32,172 bases of DNA from Treponema sp. GTDB taxonomy: Bacteria; Spirochaetota; Spirochaetia; Treponematales; Breznakiellaceae. The translations under genes were made by a program, and so were the position numbers. Below are positions 14,995-24,112 of the stretch, piece by piece. The notes below the pieces were generated by a model. It was not told the DNA's origin. It saw only the letters and a list, made by a program, of their open reading frames with translations, and did no database searches. The stretch is from the NCBI GenBank assembly GCA_009781635.1, contig WQXU01000027.1:1-32172 (forward strand). Direction: 5' to 3'. Each line of letters opens with the position of its first letter. Within the stretch, counting starts at the first letter, position 1.

Positions 14995-16454
14995 GAAATA
15001 ATATCGAACTTGGCTTACGCCGTTTTATCTTGTTATTCATAATATGTTTTTTTGCGGCTGCGCCGGTTTTCAGCGCGCCTACAAATTATACTTACAATTA
15101 CGACTTCTGGCGCGAGCAGGTCGCTTCCCCGGATGCCTACCGGGTTGGGGCTTATATTCTTGGCACAACTTTGGGTATCGGGAACTTCAGGGATCCTCAG
15201 GGATTATATATCCGTGAAAACCGCATTTACATCTGCGACTCCGGCAATAACCGGATAATTAAAGTTGAAGTGCAGGAGAACGGCGAGCATGTTGTGACCG
15301 ACGTAGTCACTCATGTTATGATCGACGGTGAAAGCTCGGCGCTTAATTATCCCATGGATATTTTTGAAAACAGAAACGGGAATCTTTACATTGCCGATAC
15401 AAACAATCAGCGCGTGCTGGTTCTTGATAACGACTGGAATTATATCCATGCAATTTTTAAACCGGACGATGAAAGCCTTGGGGATTTTTTGGAATTCCTT
15501 CCTTCAAAACTGGTTGTAGATTTTGCAAACCGCGTTTTTGTTCAGGCGCGTAACGTCAACAAGGGATTGATGGAATTTGACAACCGCTGGGAATTTTCCG
15601 GTTATATGGGCGCAAACAGGGTAAGCGTAAGTATAGCCGACTATATATGGAAACTTCTTTCCACGCAGGCGCAGAGAGAGAGGATGGATCTTTTTATTCC
15701 GACTGAATACAGCAATGTCGCCCTTGATAGTGACGGATTTGTCTATGTTACAAATGCTTCCGGCCAGACAGATCCTATCCGCCGGCTGAATGCAGTGGGA
15801 CAGGATATTTTAATCCGTAATGGTTATGAAGAACCCGTCGGCGATTTGGTTTTCGGAAACGCCGCCGGTATAATGGGCCGTTCCCGTTTTATTGATGTTG
15901 TTTCCTTTGATAATGATTCATATGCATGTTTTGACAGAACGCGCGGCCGTATTTTCATGTACGATTTCCAGGGCAATTTATTATACGCCTTCGGCGGCGT
16001 TGGCAACCGCGAGGGATCGTTTATACAGCCTGTGGCGCTTGATAGAATGGGTTACTCCCTGTACGCGCTGGACTCAAGAACAGGCGCGCTTACACGTTTT
16101 GATCTTACAGGATACGGAGTGATGATAAACAGAGCATTAAACGAATACAGGGCCGGACGTTACGAGTCATCTGCGGATGTATGGGAAGAAGTGTTAAAGA
16201 TGAACGGAAATTACGATCTTGCATATATCGGCATTGGCCGGGCAGCGCTCAGACAGGGCGATTATCAGAAAGCAATGAGATACTACAGTTTAAAACACCA
16301 CCGTGAAGGCTATGGAAAGGCATTCCAGTTATACCGCAAACAATGGACAGAAGAAAATCTGTGGTGGATGCTGCTGGTGCTGGGACTTATAATCTTCCTG
16401 CCTATGGCCGTGAAATTTTCCATTAAAACAGTCAAGGAGATTATAGAAGCATGA
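14991..16454 (+). CDS. Secreted NHL-propeller/TPR protein with C-terminal membrane anchor, 487 aa
   Basis: A signal peptide (about 1-28, ending AAPVFSA) is followed by a six-bladed beta-propeller of NHL type (about 45-370). Its repeats include FRDPQGLYIRENRIYICDSGNNRIIKV, NYPMDIFENRNGNLYIADTNNQRVLVLD and SFIQPVALDRMGYSLYALDSRTGALTRFD. A short TPR pair lies at about 380-440 (ALNEYRAGRYESSADVWEEVLKMN, AYIGIGRAALRQGDYQKAMRYY). A transmembrane helix near 455-475 (WWMLLVLGLIIFLPMAVKF) and a short charged tail end the protein. It is thus a periplasmic domain facing outward, anchored by its C-terminus. NHL propellers bind proteins, RNA or ligands; the role here is not known. It overlaps the permease before it and the YIP1 gene after it by 4 nt each. 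Confidence 0.75.
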   Translation: MRNNIELGLRRFILLFIICFFAAAPVFSAPTNYTYNYDFWREQVASPDAYRVGAYILGTTLGIGNFRDPQGLYIRENRIYICDSGNNRIIKVEVQENGEHVVTDVVTHVMIDGESSALNYPMDIFENRNGNLYIADTNNQRVLVLDNDWNYIHAIFKPDDESLGDFLEFLPSKLVVDFANRVFVQARNVNKGLMEFDNRWEFSGYMGANRVSVSIADYIWKLLSTQAQRERMDLFIPTEYSNVALDSDGFVYVTNASGQTDPIRRLNAVGQDILIRNGYEEPVGDLVFGNAAGIMGRSRFIDVVSFDNDSYACFDRTRGRIFMYDFQGNLLYAFGGVGNREGSFIQPVALDRMGYSLYALDSRTGALTRFDLTGYGVMINRALNEYRAGRYESSADVWEEVLKMNGNYDLAYIGIGRAALRQGDYQKAMRYYSLKHHREGYGKAFQLYRKQWTEENLWWMLLVLGLIIFLPMAVKFSIKTVKEIIEA

Positions 16455-17107
16455 GATACCTTATGGAAAAAGCCTGGTGGGAACGCCTTGGCATAACGCT
16501 TAAATATTCTCTTTATGTAATTACACATCCGCTTGACGGTTTTTGGGATTTAACGCATGAAAAACGCGGATCCATGGGAGCTGCCAATGTAATTATCAGC
16601 CTTGCTGTTATAGTGGAAGTATTACGCATGACATTAACGAATTTCCAGTTTGTTACGGTCAATATGGAATATTTTAATTCGCTTATTGTAGCAATGCGCA
16701 TTCTTCTGCCTGTCGGATTGTGGACAGTTGCAAACTGGAGTCTTACAACCTTAATGGACGGCAAGGGAAGAATGCACGAGATATATATGTCCGTCTGTTA
16801 TGCGCTAACTCCCTACGTGATTATAAACGCCGTCATGATTTTAATCAGCCAGTTTATCACTTTTGATGAAGGCGCAATTTACTGGGTGCTTGCCGGGTTT
16901 GCGGCAGTCTGGACAGGCTTGCTTCTGCTTTCTGCGATGATGATGGTACATGATTACAGCCTGCTAAAAACACTGTTTTCCAGTATTTTAACGGTGATTG
17001 GGATGGGCGTAATGGTATTTATCTTTGTAATATTTTTCAGCCTTATAAGCGATGCTATTGCCTACTTTGTATCGTTGTATAAAGAATTAATGTTCCGGTT
17101 GATATAG
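16451..17107 (+). CDS. YIP1-family integral membrane protein, 218 aa
   Basis: The pattern matches bacterial YIP1-family proteins: an N-terminal hydrophilic stretch (LDGFWDLTHEKRGSMGAANVIISLAVIVEVLRM) followed by about five membrane helices, with the polar segment TTLMDGKGRMHEIYMSVCYALTPYVIINAVMILIS between helices. That segment (a Gly-Lys-Gly, then YALTPY) is characteristic of the family. No biochemical role is established for bacterial members. The ATG at 16451 overlaps the previous TGA stop (ATGA), and AAGGAG (16434-16439) lies upstream. Its position between an NHL protein and a DUF5696 lipoprotein suggests a membrane partner for the importer, but this is inference from gene order. Confidence 0.75.
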   Translation: MRYLMEKAWWERLGITLKYSLYVITHPLDGFWDLTHEKRGSMGAANVIISLAVIVEVLRMTLTNFQFVTVNMEYFNSLIVAMRILLPVGLWTVANWSLTTLMDGKGRMHEIYMSVCYALTPYVIINAVMILISQFITFDEGAIYWVLAGFAAVWTGLLLLSAMMMVHDYSLLKTLFSSILTVIGMGVMVFIFVIFFSLISDAIAYFVSLYKELMFRLI

Positions 17108-17115
17108 GGGGTCAG

Positions 17116-19659
17116 GTGAAAAAACTTACATGGCTAGTTATAGCGATCATCTCGGTATTCATGGTTGTTTCATGTACTGCAAGGACAGCAAGACCAAAGC
17201 CGGTGATGATATATGAATATCTTGATGAGGTTAGTGAAAATATCGTTCTGGAAAATGAATATCTGCACCTTCTTTTTATACCCGAAACTGCGGAAATAAT
17301 TCTTACGGATAAATCCAATGGCGTGCAGTGGCGTTCAAATCCTCCCGATCCTGAAGGTGATCAGCTCGCTGATGTTATTACTACGCAGCTGATGGAATCG
17401 CAGTTTGCGCTGGATTATGCAGATAATTCCGGCGTTGGAATGACACTGCAATCCGGTATTTACAGTGTACATCGCGGAGCTTATGAATTTAGTGTTAATG
17501 ACGGTGTTCTGGAAGTAAATTATACGGTAGGCGATGAACGCTATTTCCGCATTCCGCCTGCTCTATCCGAAGAAAGAATGGCGCTCTTCATGGATCGCAT
17601 GGAGTGGGAAGACCTTGGCATGATCGAAATGACATACCGTCTTTACGACATTAACAATCTGCGTTTGAGCGATGACAGAACGCAGCTTCTTAATGACTTC
17701 CCCGATCTTGCAAGAATAAAGTTATGGGTGCTTAGAACAGGCTCTCCTGACTACCTGAAGGAAATCGCAGAAGAAAGTTTTAAAAATGCAGGTTACACAG
17801 TAGATGATTATATAGAAGATTCAATGCGTTATGAATTGATGGGTGAAACAGTTAAACCGGCGTTCAGTTTAACCCTGCGTTATTATCTTGACGGCAGATC
17901 GCTTATGGTTAATGTGCCTTTTGACAATATCGGTTACCGCCCTGCATATCCAATTACGCAATTAACGGTTTTACCTTTTATGGGTTCCGGTAATATGCAG
18001 GACAGCGGGTACATGCTGGTACCGGATGGAAGCGGCGCGCTTATTAATTTTAACAACGGAAAGCACAGTCAGGTTCCCTACAGCATAAGAGTATACGGAT
18101 GGGATGAAGCAATGCCGCGTGAGGCTGTAATAAGCGATAACAAGGCTTTGTTCCCGGCATTCGGCATTTATAAAAACGGCGCATCGCTGTTTTGCGTAAT
18201 AGAAGAAGGTTCGGCATATGCAAATGTCCGCGCGGATGTAGCCGGCAGGAATGCGTCATGGAACAGGGTATATCCTGTTTTTGATATGGTTCACGGCGCA
18301 TTAATGGACATTGCAGGACGCAGTCAGCGGGCAGTATATCTTTATGAAGCCGCCCTTCCTCCGGGTGAAAATATCACCCTGCGTTACACGCCATGCGCGC
18401 CCGGCTATGTGGGTATGGCGGAGGAATACCGCTCATGGTTAACTGATAATTATCCAATACTTAAAAACAGGCGCGTATCCGGCGGTACTCCAATAGCGGT
18501 GGAAATAATCGGCGCTGTCAATAAAACACAGCACCGTCTTGGCCTTCCCATGGATCTGCCTTTAAAGCTTACCTCCTACAAAGAAACCGAAAACATGATA
18601 AATGATTTTGCGGGTTTTGGATGGAAAAACTTACATATCAAATTAAACGGCTGGTTTAACCGGAGCGTTGATCATACAGTACCTACAAAAATAAAACTTG
18701 TTAATCAGCTTGGCAGAAAAAGAGACTTTGTGAATATTGTTAATACCGCCGGAAAAAATAACTATGAATTATATCCGGAAGTAGATTTTGTCTTTATGAG
18801 GGATGTTGGTTTATTCAGCGGGTTTAACCTTTACAGGGATGCAGCCCGTTTTGTAAACCGCGAACGTGTACAGCGCTTTCCATATAGTTTTATCTGGTTC
18901 GGAGAGCGTAAACAGTGGGGTAAAATAAATTATCTTGCGCGTCCTGCCGTTACAGAAAAAATGATAGACGGGTTTATGCCGAAGGCTAAAAGTTACGGAA
19001 TAACAAATATTGCATTCAGAAATATGGGTTCCAGGCTTGCCGGCGATTATCACGAAAGACGGCATCTGAGCCGCGAATCAAGCATGAGACTGAGGCAGCA
19101 GCAATTTGAAAAAATGAATCAGGCGGGAACAGGAATGCTTATGCATACCGGTTTTGTTTATTCTGTTCCGTGGGCTTCGATTATTACAGACATGATTTTG
19201 GAAGATCAGGGGTTTGGAATTACAGACTCATCCGTACCCTTCCTGCAAATTGCATTGCGGGGAATGGTGCCGTATACCGGAAGAGCCATAAACCTTGCGG
19301 AAGACTATACAAAGAATCTGTTAAGATCAATTGAAAGCGGAGCCGGACTGTACTTCAGTTTTATGACGGAGGAAACGGCGGTACTGCAGGAAACAAAGTT
19401 CAGGCAATTTTATGCCAATGAATACAGCAAATGGGTTAGAGATGCAGATGCGCTTTACAGGCAGTTTAATGCTGATTTCGGAAATCTGTACAGCCAAAGA
19501 ATTATTAACCATGAAATATTGTCACAGAGCGTAACAGTCACTGAATACGAAGACAGAACAAGAGTTGTTGTTAATGCCAGCGACAACGATTATGATTTTG
19601 GCGGCATCAATATAAAAGCGGACAGTTACATTGTACTCAGGCATGGAATGCAGAGGTAG
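17116..19659 (+). CDS. DUF5696-type lipoprotein, glycoside-hydrolase-like architecture, 847 aa
   Basis: A GTG start with AGGGGGTCAGG upstream gives a signal peptide ending MVVSC (Cys20). The N-terminal half (about 35-440) is beta-rich and reads like the super-sandwich of large glycosidases (IILTDKSNGVQWRSNPPDP, MLVPDGSGALINFNNGK). Residues about 455-760 alternate strands and helices as in a TIM barrel: PIAVEIIGAV, WKNLHIKLNGWF, NYELYPEVDFVFMRD, RFPYSFIWFGERKQ, ITNIAFRNMGS. The last 50 residues form a small beta-domain (SVTVTEYEDRTRVVVNASDNDYDF). I assign DUF5696 from memory of this pattern. Acidic residues such as Glu555, Asp557 and Asp563 could be catalytic, but none is proven. It lies between the two importers and is probably an extracytoplasmic glycan-processing enzyme. 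Confidence 0.65.
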   Translation: MKKLTWLVIAIISVFMVVSCTARTARPKPVMIYEYLDEVSENIVLENEYLHLLFIPETAEIILTDKSNGVQWRSNPPDPEGDQLADVITTQLMESQFALDYADNSGVGMTLQSGIYSVHRGAYEFSVNDGVLEVNYTVGDERYFRIPPALSEERMALFMDRMEWEDLGMIEMTYRLYDINNLRLSDDRTQLLNDFPDLARIKLWVLRTGSPDYLKEIAEESFKNAGYTVDDYIEDSMRYELMGETVKPAFSLTLRYYLDGRSLMVNVPFDNIGYRPAYPITQLTVLPFMGSGNMQDSGYMLVPDGSGALINFNNGKHSQVPYSIRVYGWDEAMPREAVISDNKALFPAFGIYKNGASLFCVIEEGSAYANVRADVAGRNASWNRVYPVFDMVHGALMDIAGRSQRAVYLYEAALPPGENITLRYTPCAPGYVGMAEEYRSWLTDNYPILKNRRVSGGTPIAVEIIGAVNKTQHRLGLPMDLPLKLTSYKETENMINDFAGFGWKNLHIKLNGWFNRSVDHTVPTKIKLVNQLGRKRDFVNIVNTAGKNNYELYPEVDFVFMRDVGLFSGFNLYRDAARFVNRERVQRFPYSFIWFGERKQWGKINYLARPAVTEKMIDGFMPKAKSYGITNIAFRNMGSRLAGDYHERRHLSRESSMRLRQQQFEKMNQAGTGMLMHTGFVYSVPWASIITDMILEDQGFGITDSSVPFLQIALRGMVPYTGRAINLAEDYTKNLLRSIESGAGLYFSFMTEETAVLQETKFRQFYANEYSKWVRDADALYRQFNADFGNLYSQRIINHEILSQSVTVTEYEDRTRVVVNASDNDYDFGGINIKADSYIVLRHGMQR

Positions 19660-19667
19660 GGGGAATA

Positions 19668-20594
19668 ATGTATTTTATCAAAAAAAATAATAAGTATTCA
19701 TTAACACTGGAAGGCAAAAATGCTGTTACGGGGTATTTATTTTTACTTCCGTTCATTATCGGGTTTTTGGCTTTTATGTTTTATCCCATTGTGGAATCCC
19801 TGCAGATGGTATTCAGCGATGTAAAAATCGATACCGAAAATTACGGGTTTACAATGGATTTTGTCGGAATAGAAAACCTAAGGCGCGTTGTTGCGGTAGA
19901 CCCGGAGTTTAACAGATTCCTTGCCGAGGAAATCGCGCGCATGGTGCTGATTGTTCCTGCAATTATTATTTTCAGTTTGTTTGTCGCTCTTATTTTAAAT
20001 CAGGAATTTAAAGCCAGGGGCTTTGTACGCGCCATTTTCTTTTTACCGGTAATTCTTTCATCCGGCGTTATGATTGGCCTTGAAACCAACAATTCGCTTT
20101 TGAACAGTATGGCGGAGATTATTAAGGAAAGCAATTTGATGAAGTCTTCCGTTACCAAGGTACTGGAAGACATTCTTGTTGCAGAAGGCGCGGCAAGCGA
20201 TTTTATGGGTTACATCTTTGCAATCATTAATCAGATTTATGACATAGCAATGGCTTCCGGCATACAGATAATCATCTTCCTTTCTGCGCTTCAGACAATT
20301 CCGCCGAGCATGTTTGAAGCTGCAAAAATTGAAGGCGCTACAGCATGGGAATGCTTCTGGAAAATAACATTCCCGATGGTTAGTTCATTAATTCTTGTGA
20401 ATATTGTTTACAGCGTTGTTGATTACTTTATAAGAACGGATAACCGCGTTATGGCAAAAATAAATTTTACAACATTAAGAATGTTAAATTTCAGTTTTGG
20501 AACAGCAATGGCATGGGTTTACTTCCTTGCCGTTATTTCCATTATCGGCATTGCAATGGCAATAATTTCCAAGAGGGTATATTACTATGAGTGA
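19668..20594 (+). CDS. Sugar ABC transporter permease of the second importer, 308 aa
   Basis: This is a CUT1-type inner-membrane subunit. The first helix is YLFLLPFIIGFLAFMFYPIV (23-42). The EAA loop is MFEAAKIEGATAWECFWKITFP (215-236). Compared with typical MalF-like permeases it carries an extra polar segment of about 50 residues (about 140-190, with SNLMKSSVTKVLEDILVAEGAAS) between two helices. AGGGGG lies before the ATG. Its stop overlaps the next permease by 8 nt. Confidence 0.9.
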   Translation: MYFIKKNNKYSLTLEGKNAVTGYLFLLPFIIGFLAFMFYPIVESLQMVFSDVKIDTENYGFTMDFVGIENLRRVVAVDPEFNRFLAEEIARMVLIVPAIIIFSLFVALILNQEFKARGFVRAIFFLPVILSSGVMIGLETNNSLLNSMAEIIKESNLMKSSVTKVLEDILVAEGAASDFMGYIFAIINQIYDIAMASGIQIIIFLSALQTIPPSMFEAAKIEGATAWECFWKITFPMVSSLILVNIVYSVVDYFIRTDNRVMAKINFTTLRMLNFSFGTAMAWVYFLAVISIIGIAMAIISKRVYYYE

Positions 20595-21603
20595 TGATAT
20601 TTATACTGACAAAGAACGAACGGCAAATTGGGGAAATATTTCCCGTCACTATCATAAAAAGAAAAAAGCACTGGAAATTACGTATAAAATTTGCCGCGCT
20701 ATTTTGCTTTTCGGATTATGCTTTTTAATTATTCAGCCCTTATTGGACAAGTTAAGCGTAAGTTTTATGGCCGAGCAGGATCTGTATGACAGCACAGTAA
20801 TCAGTATTCCGCGTAATTTTACAACAGGGAATTACAGGATTGCCGCCCATTTAATCAATTATTGGGCAGCGCTGTTTGAAACCTTTTTTATAGTAACGAT
20901 CAGCGCGGTTCTGCAGATTGCCGCCTGTACTCTTGCGGCTTACGGTTTTGCGCGTTATAAATTTCCGCTTAAAAATTTCTGGTTTTTCTGCGTAATGCTT
21001 ATGATTGTTATTCCTCCCCATACCATTATGGCTTCGCTGTATCTTAACTTCCACTTTTTCGATATATTCGGCATTTTCCGTCTTATTACGGGAGAACCGG
21101 TTAACTTACTAAACAGCGTATACGGCTTCTGGCTGTTATCTGCAACAGGCATGGGTTTAAAGAGCGGTTTATATATCTTCATGTTAAGGCAGTATTTCAG
21201 GGGTATGCCGAAAGAACTTGAAGAGGCTGCATGGGTAGACGGATGCGGTAAATTTAAAACATTTATCAGAATCATGCTTCCCGATGCAAGTCCGATGCTT
21301 ACATCCTGTTTTCTGTTCTCCTTTGTATGGCAGTGGACGGATTCCTTCTATACAACGCTGTTCCTTACAAACTACAGAATGCTTTCCAGCGGTTTAGGCT
21401 CAATTGCCGAGCGTGTTTCTCAGTGGTGGTCGGCAACCAATATTGTCTCTGGAGCGGCTGTGGCCTCTACGGCGCCGGTTGGTTATGTACAGGCAATGAT
21501 TGCTACGGGTATGCTTATGTGCCTTGCCCCGCTCATTATATTGTATTTGATAGCCCAAAAGGCATTCGTTGAATCATTGAGCCAGACCGGTATTAAGATG
21601 TAA
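20587..21603 (+). CDS. Sugar ABC transporter permease of the second importer, 338 aa
   Basis: This is the MalG-like partner of the previous gene. A hydrophilic N-terminal extension of about 30 residues precedes the first helix (AILLFGLCFLIIQPLL). The EAA loop is LEEAAWVDGCGKFKTFIRIMLP (211-232). A long loop after MASLYLNF (149-156) and the extension account for its greater length. It overlaps the upstream permease by 8 nt, so the pair is translationally coupled. A 116-bp gap then separates it from its solute-binding protein. Confidence 0.92.
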   Translation: MSDDIYTDKERTANWGNISRHYHKKKKALEITYKICRAILLFGLCFLIIQPLLDKLSVSFMAEQDLYDSTVISIPRNFTTGNYRIAAHLINYWAALFETFFIVTISAVLQIAACTLAAYGFARYKFPLKNFWFFCVMLMIVIPPHTIMASLYLNFHFFDIFGIFRLITGEPVNLLNSVYGFWLLSATGMGLKSGLYIFMLRQYFRGMPKELEEAAWVDGCGKFKTFIRIMLPDASPMLTSCFLFSFVWQWTDSFYTTLFLTNYRMLSSGLGSIAERVSQWWSATNIVSGAAVASTAPVGYVQAMIATGMLMCLAPLIILYLIAQKAFVESLSQTGIKM

Positions 21604-21719
21604 TCTGAGCCGCTAAGGATTGTTTTATTAGTTAGCCCTTGCGGGTTATTGATGGTTTCAATGCGGAAGGCCGCGTTGCGGTTAAGCGCTTGAGATAAAT
21701 AAAATTTTGGAGGAAAGAA

Positions 21720-23111
21720 ATGACAAGAAAAAGTGTCATAATTGCTTGTATTGTACTTGCAGTTTTGTTCGTTAGCGTCGTATCAGTTTCTGCGATACCT
21801 GTTCCTAACGCTCCAAGCGGAGTCCGAAACACGCTTAGGGGAATGAACATTGTTCTTGGCAACTGGTGGTTTGATTATAACCCCGCAAGGTCACCGCCTA
21901 CAAATCAATGGGTAGGAAGTGATTATCAGGAAAGACAGCTTGATTACCGTAAAAGACTTTTGGCTCAATACAACTTCACCATGGTAGAAAGAAACATCGC
22001 CAGTTGGAACGAAATGGCCTCAGTTGCTGCCACCTCGATGATGGCAGGAAGACCCGCCGCTTCTGTTTTCCGCTTGCAGCCGGACTGGGCACTTGCATTG
22101 TACAGACAGAACCTTCTGTATCCTGTAAGCACCCGCAGATCTGTAAACTGGAATGCTACTACTCCTGTTGAATGGAACCAGATGGTTACACAGGCCTTTA
22201 CATTTGGCGGAAGAACATTCGCATTTGCCGATGATTACGGCTGGAGCCGCCACGCAGCTGTTGTATTCTTTAACAAGAGACTGTTCAGAGAAGCCGGACT
22301 CGATCCGGATCTGCCGTACAATGAGCAGAGAGCAGGCACATGGACATGGGAGAGATTCCTTGAAATCAGCAAACGTCTTACAAGAGACATTAACAACGAC
22401 GGCGTAATTGATATTTATGCAATGCCGGCGGATCTTTCAACGGAAATACTTGACGCCCTCGTTTCCAGTAACGGAGCCATGTATGTCGGAAGAGATGCAA
22501 GAGGCCGCCTCTTTAATGCAACAAATACACCAAACTTTATCGAAGCTGTTAACTTCTATATGAGACTAAGAGATGAAGGCATTATGAAGCCGAAACCGCC
22601 GGGAGACGGAACCCCCTGGAACTGGCATATTCCCGAATTTAATGACGGAAGAGTTGCAATGCGCATCGATCAGGACTATCTTGCAACAGGCGATCTCCGC
22701 AACATGAGAGATGACTGGGGAATGGTTCTTCCTCCCAAGGGCCCAAGAGCTCCGAACAACAACTATGTTGTATTTAACGATGAAAACGTAATGGTCATTC
22801 CTGCACGCGGATTTACAGATGCTCAGGTAGACGCGATTGTATGGGCAGTTCAGTCATGGGTAACCCCTGTTGATGCAAACTGGAGACTTCAGGAATATCC
22901 AAACTTCAGAGACAGAAGAGCTGTAGACGAAACATTCGCAATGATTCGTGACAGGAGACTGTGGCAGTGGAAATACCACCTGCATGTTCCTGGATTGCAG
23001 CGCGGTCATATTGCATGGCAGATCTGGGGTCATGACGGCGAACCGGCACAGTTGATTGAAGCAGTTTCACAAACATGGAACGCTTTAATTGCAGATGCTA
23101 ACAGCAACTAG
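21720..23111 (+). CDS. Secreted family 1 solute-binding protein of the second importer, 463 aa
   Basis: A cleavable signal peptide (cleavage near Ala25, VSVSA) and no lipobox suggest a free periplasmic protein. Binding-protein features include [43 protein letters not shown] and [16 protein letters not shown]. Residues 223-231 (DINNDGVID) look like a calcium-binding loop of the EF-hand type, a feature of several CUT1 binding proteins. Translation starts at ATG 21720 behind a very strong GGAGGAAAG site. That site and the 116-bp gap with small hairpins upstream probably raise expression above that of the permeases. The protein delivers oligosaccharide to the two permeases just upstream. Confidence 0.9.
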   Translation: MTRKSVIIACIVLAVLFVSVVSVSAIPVPNAPSGVRNTLRGMNIVLGNWWFDYNPARSPPTNQWVGSDYQERQLDYRKRLLAQYNFTMVERNIASWNEMASVAATSMMAGRPAASVFRLQPDWALALYRQNLLYPVSTRRSVNWNATTPVEWNQMVTQAFTFGGRTFAFADDYGWSRHAAVVFFNKRLFREAGLDPDLPYNEQRAGTWTWERFLEISKRLTRDINNDGVIDIYAMPADLSTEILDALVSSNGAMYVGRDARGRLFNATNTPNFIEAVNFYMRLRDEGIMKPKPPGDGTPWNWHIPEFNDGRVAMRIDQDYLATGDLRNMRDDWGMVLPPKGPRAPNNNYVVFNDENVMVIPARGFTDAQVDAIVWAVQSWVTPVDANWRLQEYPNFRDRRAVDETFAMIRDRRLWQWKYHLHVPGLQRGHIAWQIWGHDGEPAQLIEAVSQTWNALIADANSN

Positions 23112-23119
23112 TTAATTAT

Positions 23120-24112
23120 ATGAGCAGTATCATCGTAAACGGAAACAGTTTGCCGAATATTCCATGGGAAGACAGGCCGCCGTCAAGCGATCCTAAAAAG
23201 GAGCTGATGTGGCGTTATTCGAAAAATCCGGTTATTCCCAGGGATTTAACTTTAAGATCCAACAGCATTTTTAACAGCGCTGTTGTTCCTTTTAAAGATG
23301 GATTTGCAGGCGTTTTCCGCTGCGATGATACGGCCCGTCACATGGACATAAATGCGGGGAGAAGTAAAGACGGAATCAATTGGGAGATTTCTGATGAACC
23401 CATAAAGTTTATCAAAACAGATCCTGAATTGCCGGATTCTGATTATAAATACGATCCCCGCGTCATTTTTATTGAAGACCGGTATTACATTATTTGGTGT
23501 AACGGTTATCATGGGCCGTGCCTTGGTTTGGGTTACACTTACGATTTTGAAAAGTTTTACCAGATGGAAAACGCAATGATGCCCTTTAACCGCAACGGCG
23601 CGCTTTTCCCCCGAAAAATCGGAAAAAATTATGCAATGTACAGCCGCCCCAGCGATTCAGGGCATACTCCCTTCGGCGATATGGTTTATTCAGAAAGTCC
23701 GGATATGGTTTATTGGGGAAAGCACCGGCATGTTATGGCGCCGTGCGGAGGCTGGCAGAGTACAAAAATAGGCGCAGGTCCCTGTCCTATAGAAACTACT
23801 GAAGGCTGGCTTGTGTTTTATCACGGCGTACTGACAAGCTGTAACGGATTTGTCTATTCATTCAGCGCTGCATTAATGGATCTTGATAAACCCTGGAAAG
23901 TGATTGCGCGCGCACGCCCCTATATAATTAACCCGCGGGAAATATATGAGCTTGCAGGCGATGTTCCAAATGTTACTTTCCCTGTTGCCGCGCTTGTTGA
24001 CAAAGACACAGACAGAATTGCCATTTATTACGGATGCGCAGATACTGTGACAGGCCTTGTCTTTGGTAAAGCAGGCGAGATTGTAAGCTGGGTAAAAGAA
24101 AACAGGTTATAA
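23120..24112 (+). CDS. GH130 family beta-mannoside phosphorylase, 330 aa
   Basis: There is no signal peptide, so the protein is cytoplasmic. It shows the GH130 five-bladed propeller pattern: [12 protein letters not shown] (30-41), [10 protein letters not shown] (49-58), [10 protein letters not shown] (61-70), YDPRV (111-115) with candidate catalytic Asp112, [24 protein letters not shown], and [11 protein letters not shown] followed by VFYHGV. The Lys and His in the last two motifs match residues that bind phosphate in phosphorylases of the family. The likely reaction is phosphorolysis of beta-linked manno- or manno-gluco-oligosaccharides to mannose 1-phosphate. The exact linkage (beta-1,4 is favoured by the GH5 gene) is uncertain. 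It is 8 bp after the solute-binding protein, with no clear Shine-Dalgarno sequence, so it may depend on coupling. It abuts ffh tail to tail. Confidence 0.85.
   Translation: MSSIIVNGNSLPNIPWEDRPPSSDPKKELMWRYSKNPVIPRDLTLRSNSIFNSAVVPFKDGFAGVFRCDDTARHMDINAGRSKDGINWEISDEPIKFIKTDPELPDSDYKYDPRVIFIEDRYYIIWCNGYHGPCLGLGYTYDFEKFYQMENAMMPFNRNGALFPRKIGKNYAMYSRPSDSGHTPFGDMVYSESPDMVYWGKHRHVMAPCGGWQSTKIGAGPCPIETTEGWLVFYHGVLTSCNGFVYSFSAALMDLDKPWKVIARARPYIINPREIYELAGDVPNVTFPVAALVDKDTDRIAIYYGCADTVTGLVFGKAGEIVSWVKENRL

Noticed and set aside
21676-21705. Possible promoter (TTGCGG, 18 nt, TAAAAT) before the second solute-binding protein gene
   Set aside because: Transcription would start within the GGAGGAAAG ribosome-binding site, wasting it. 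The strong site is better explained by readthrough from the operon.
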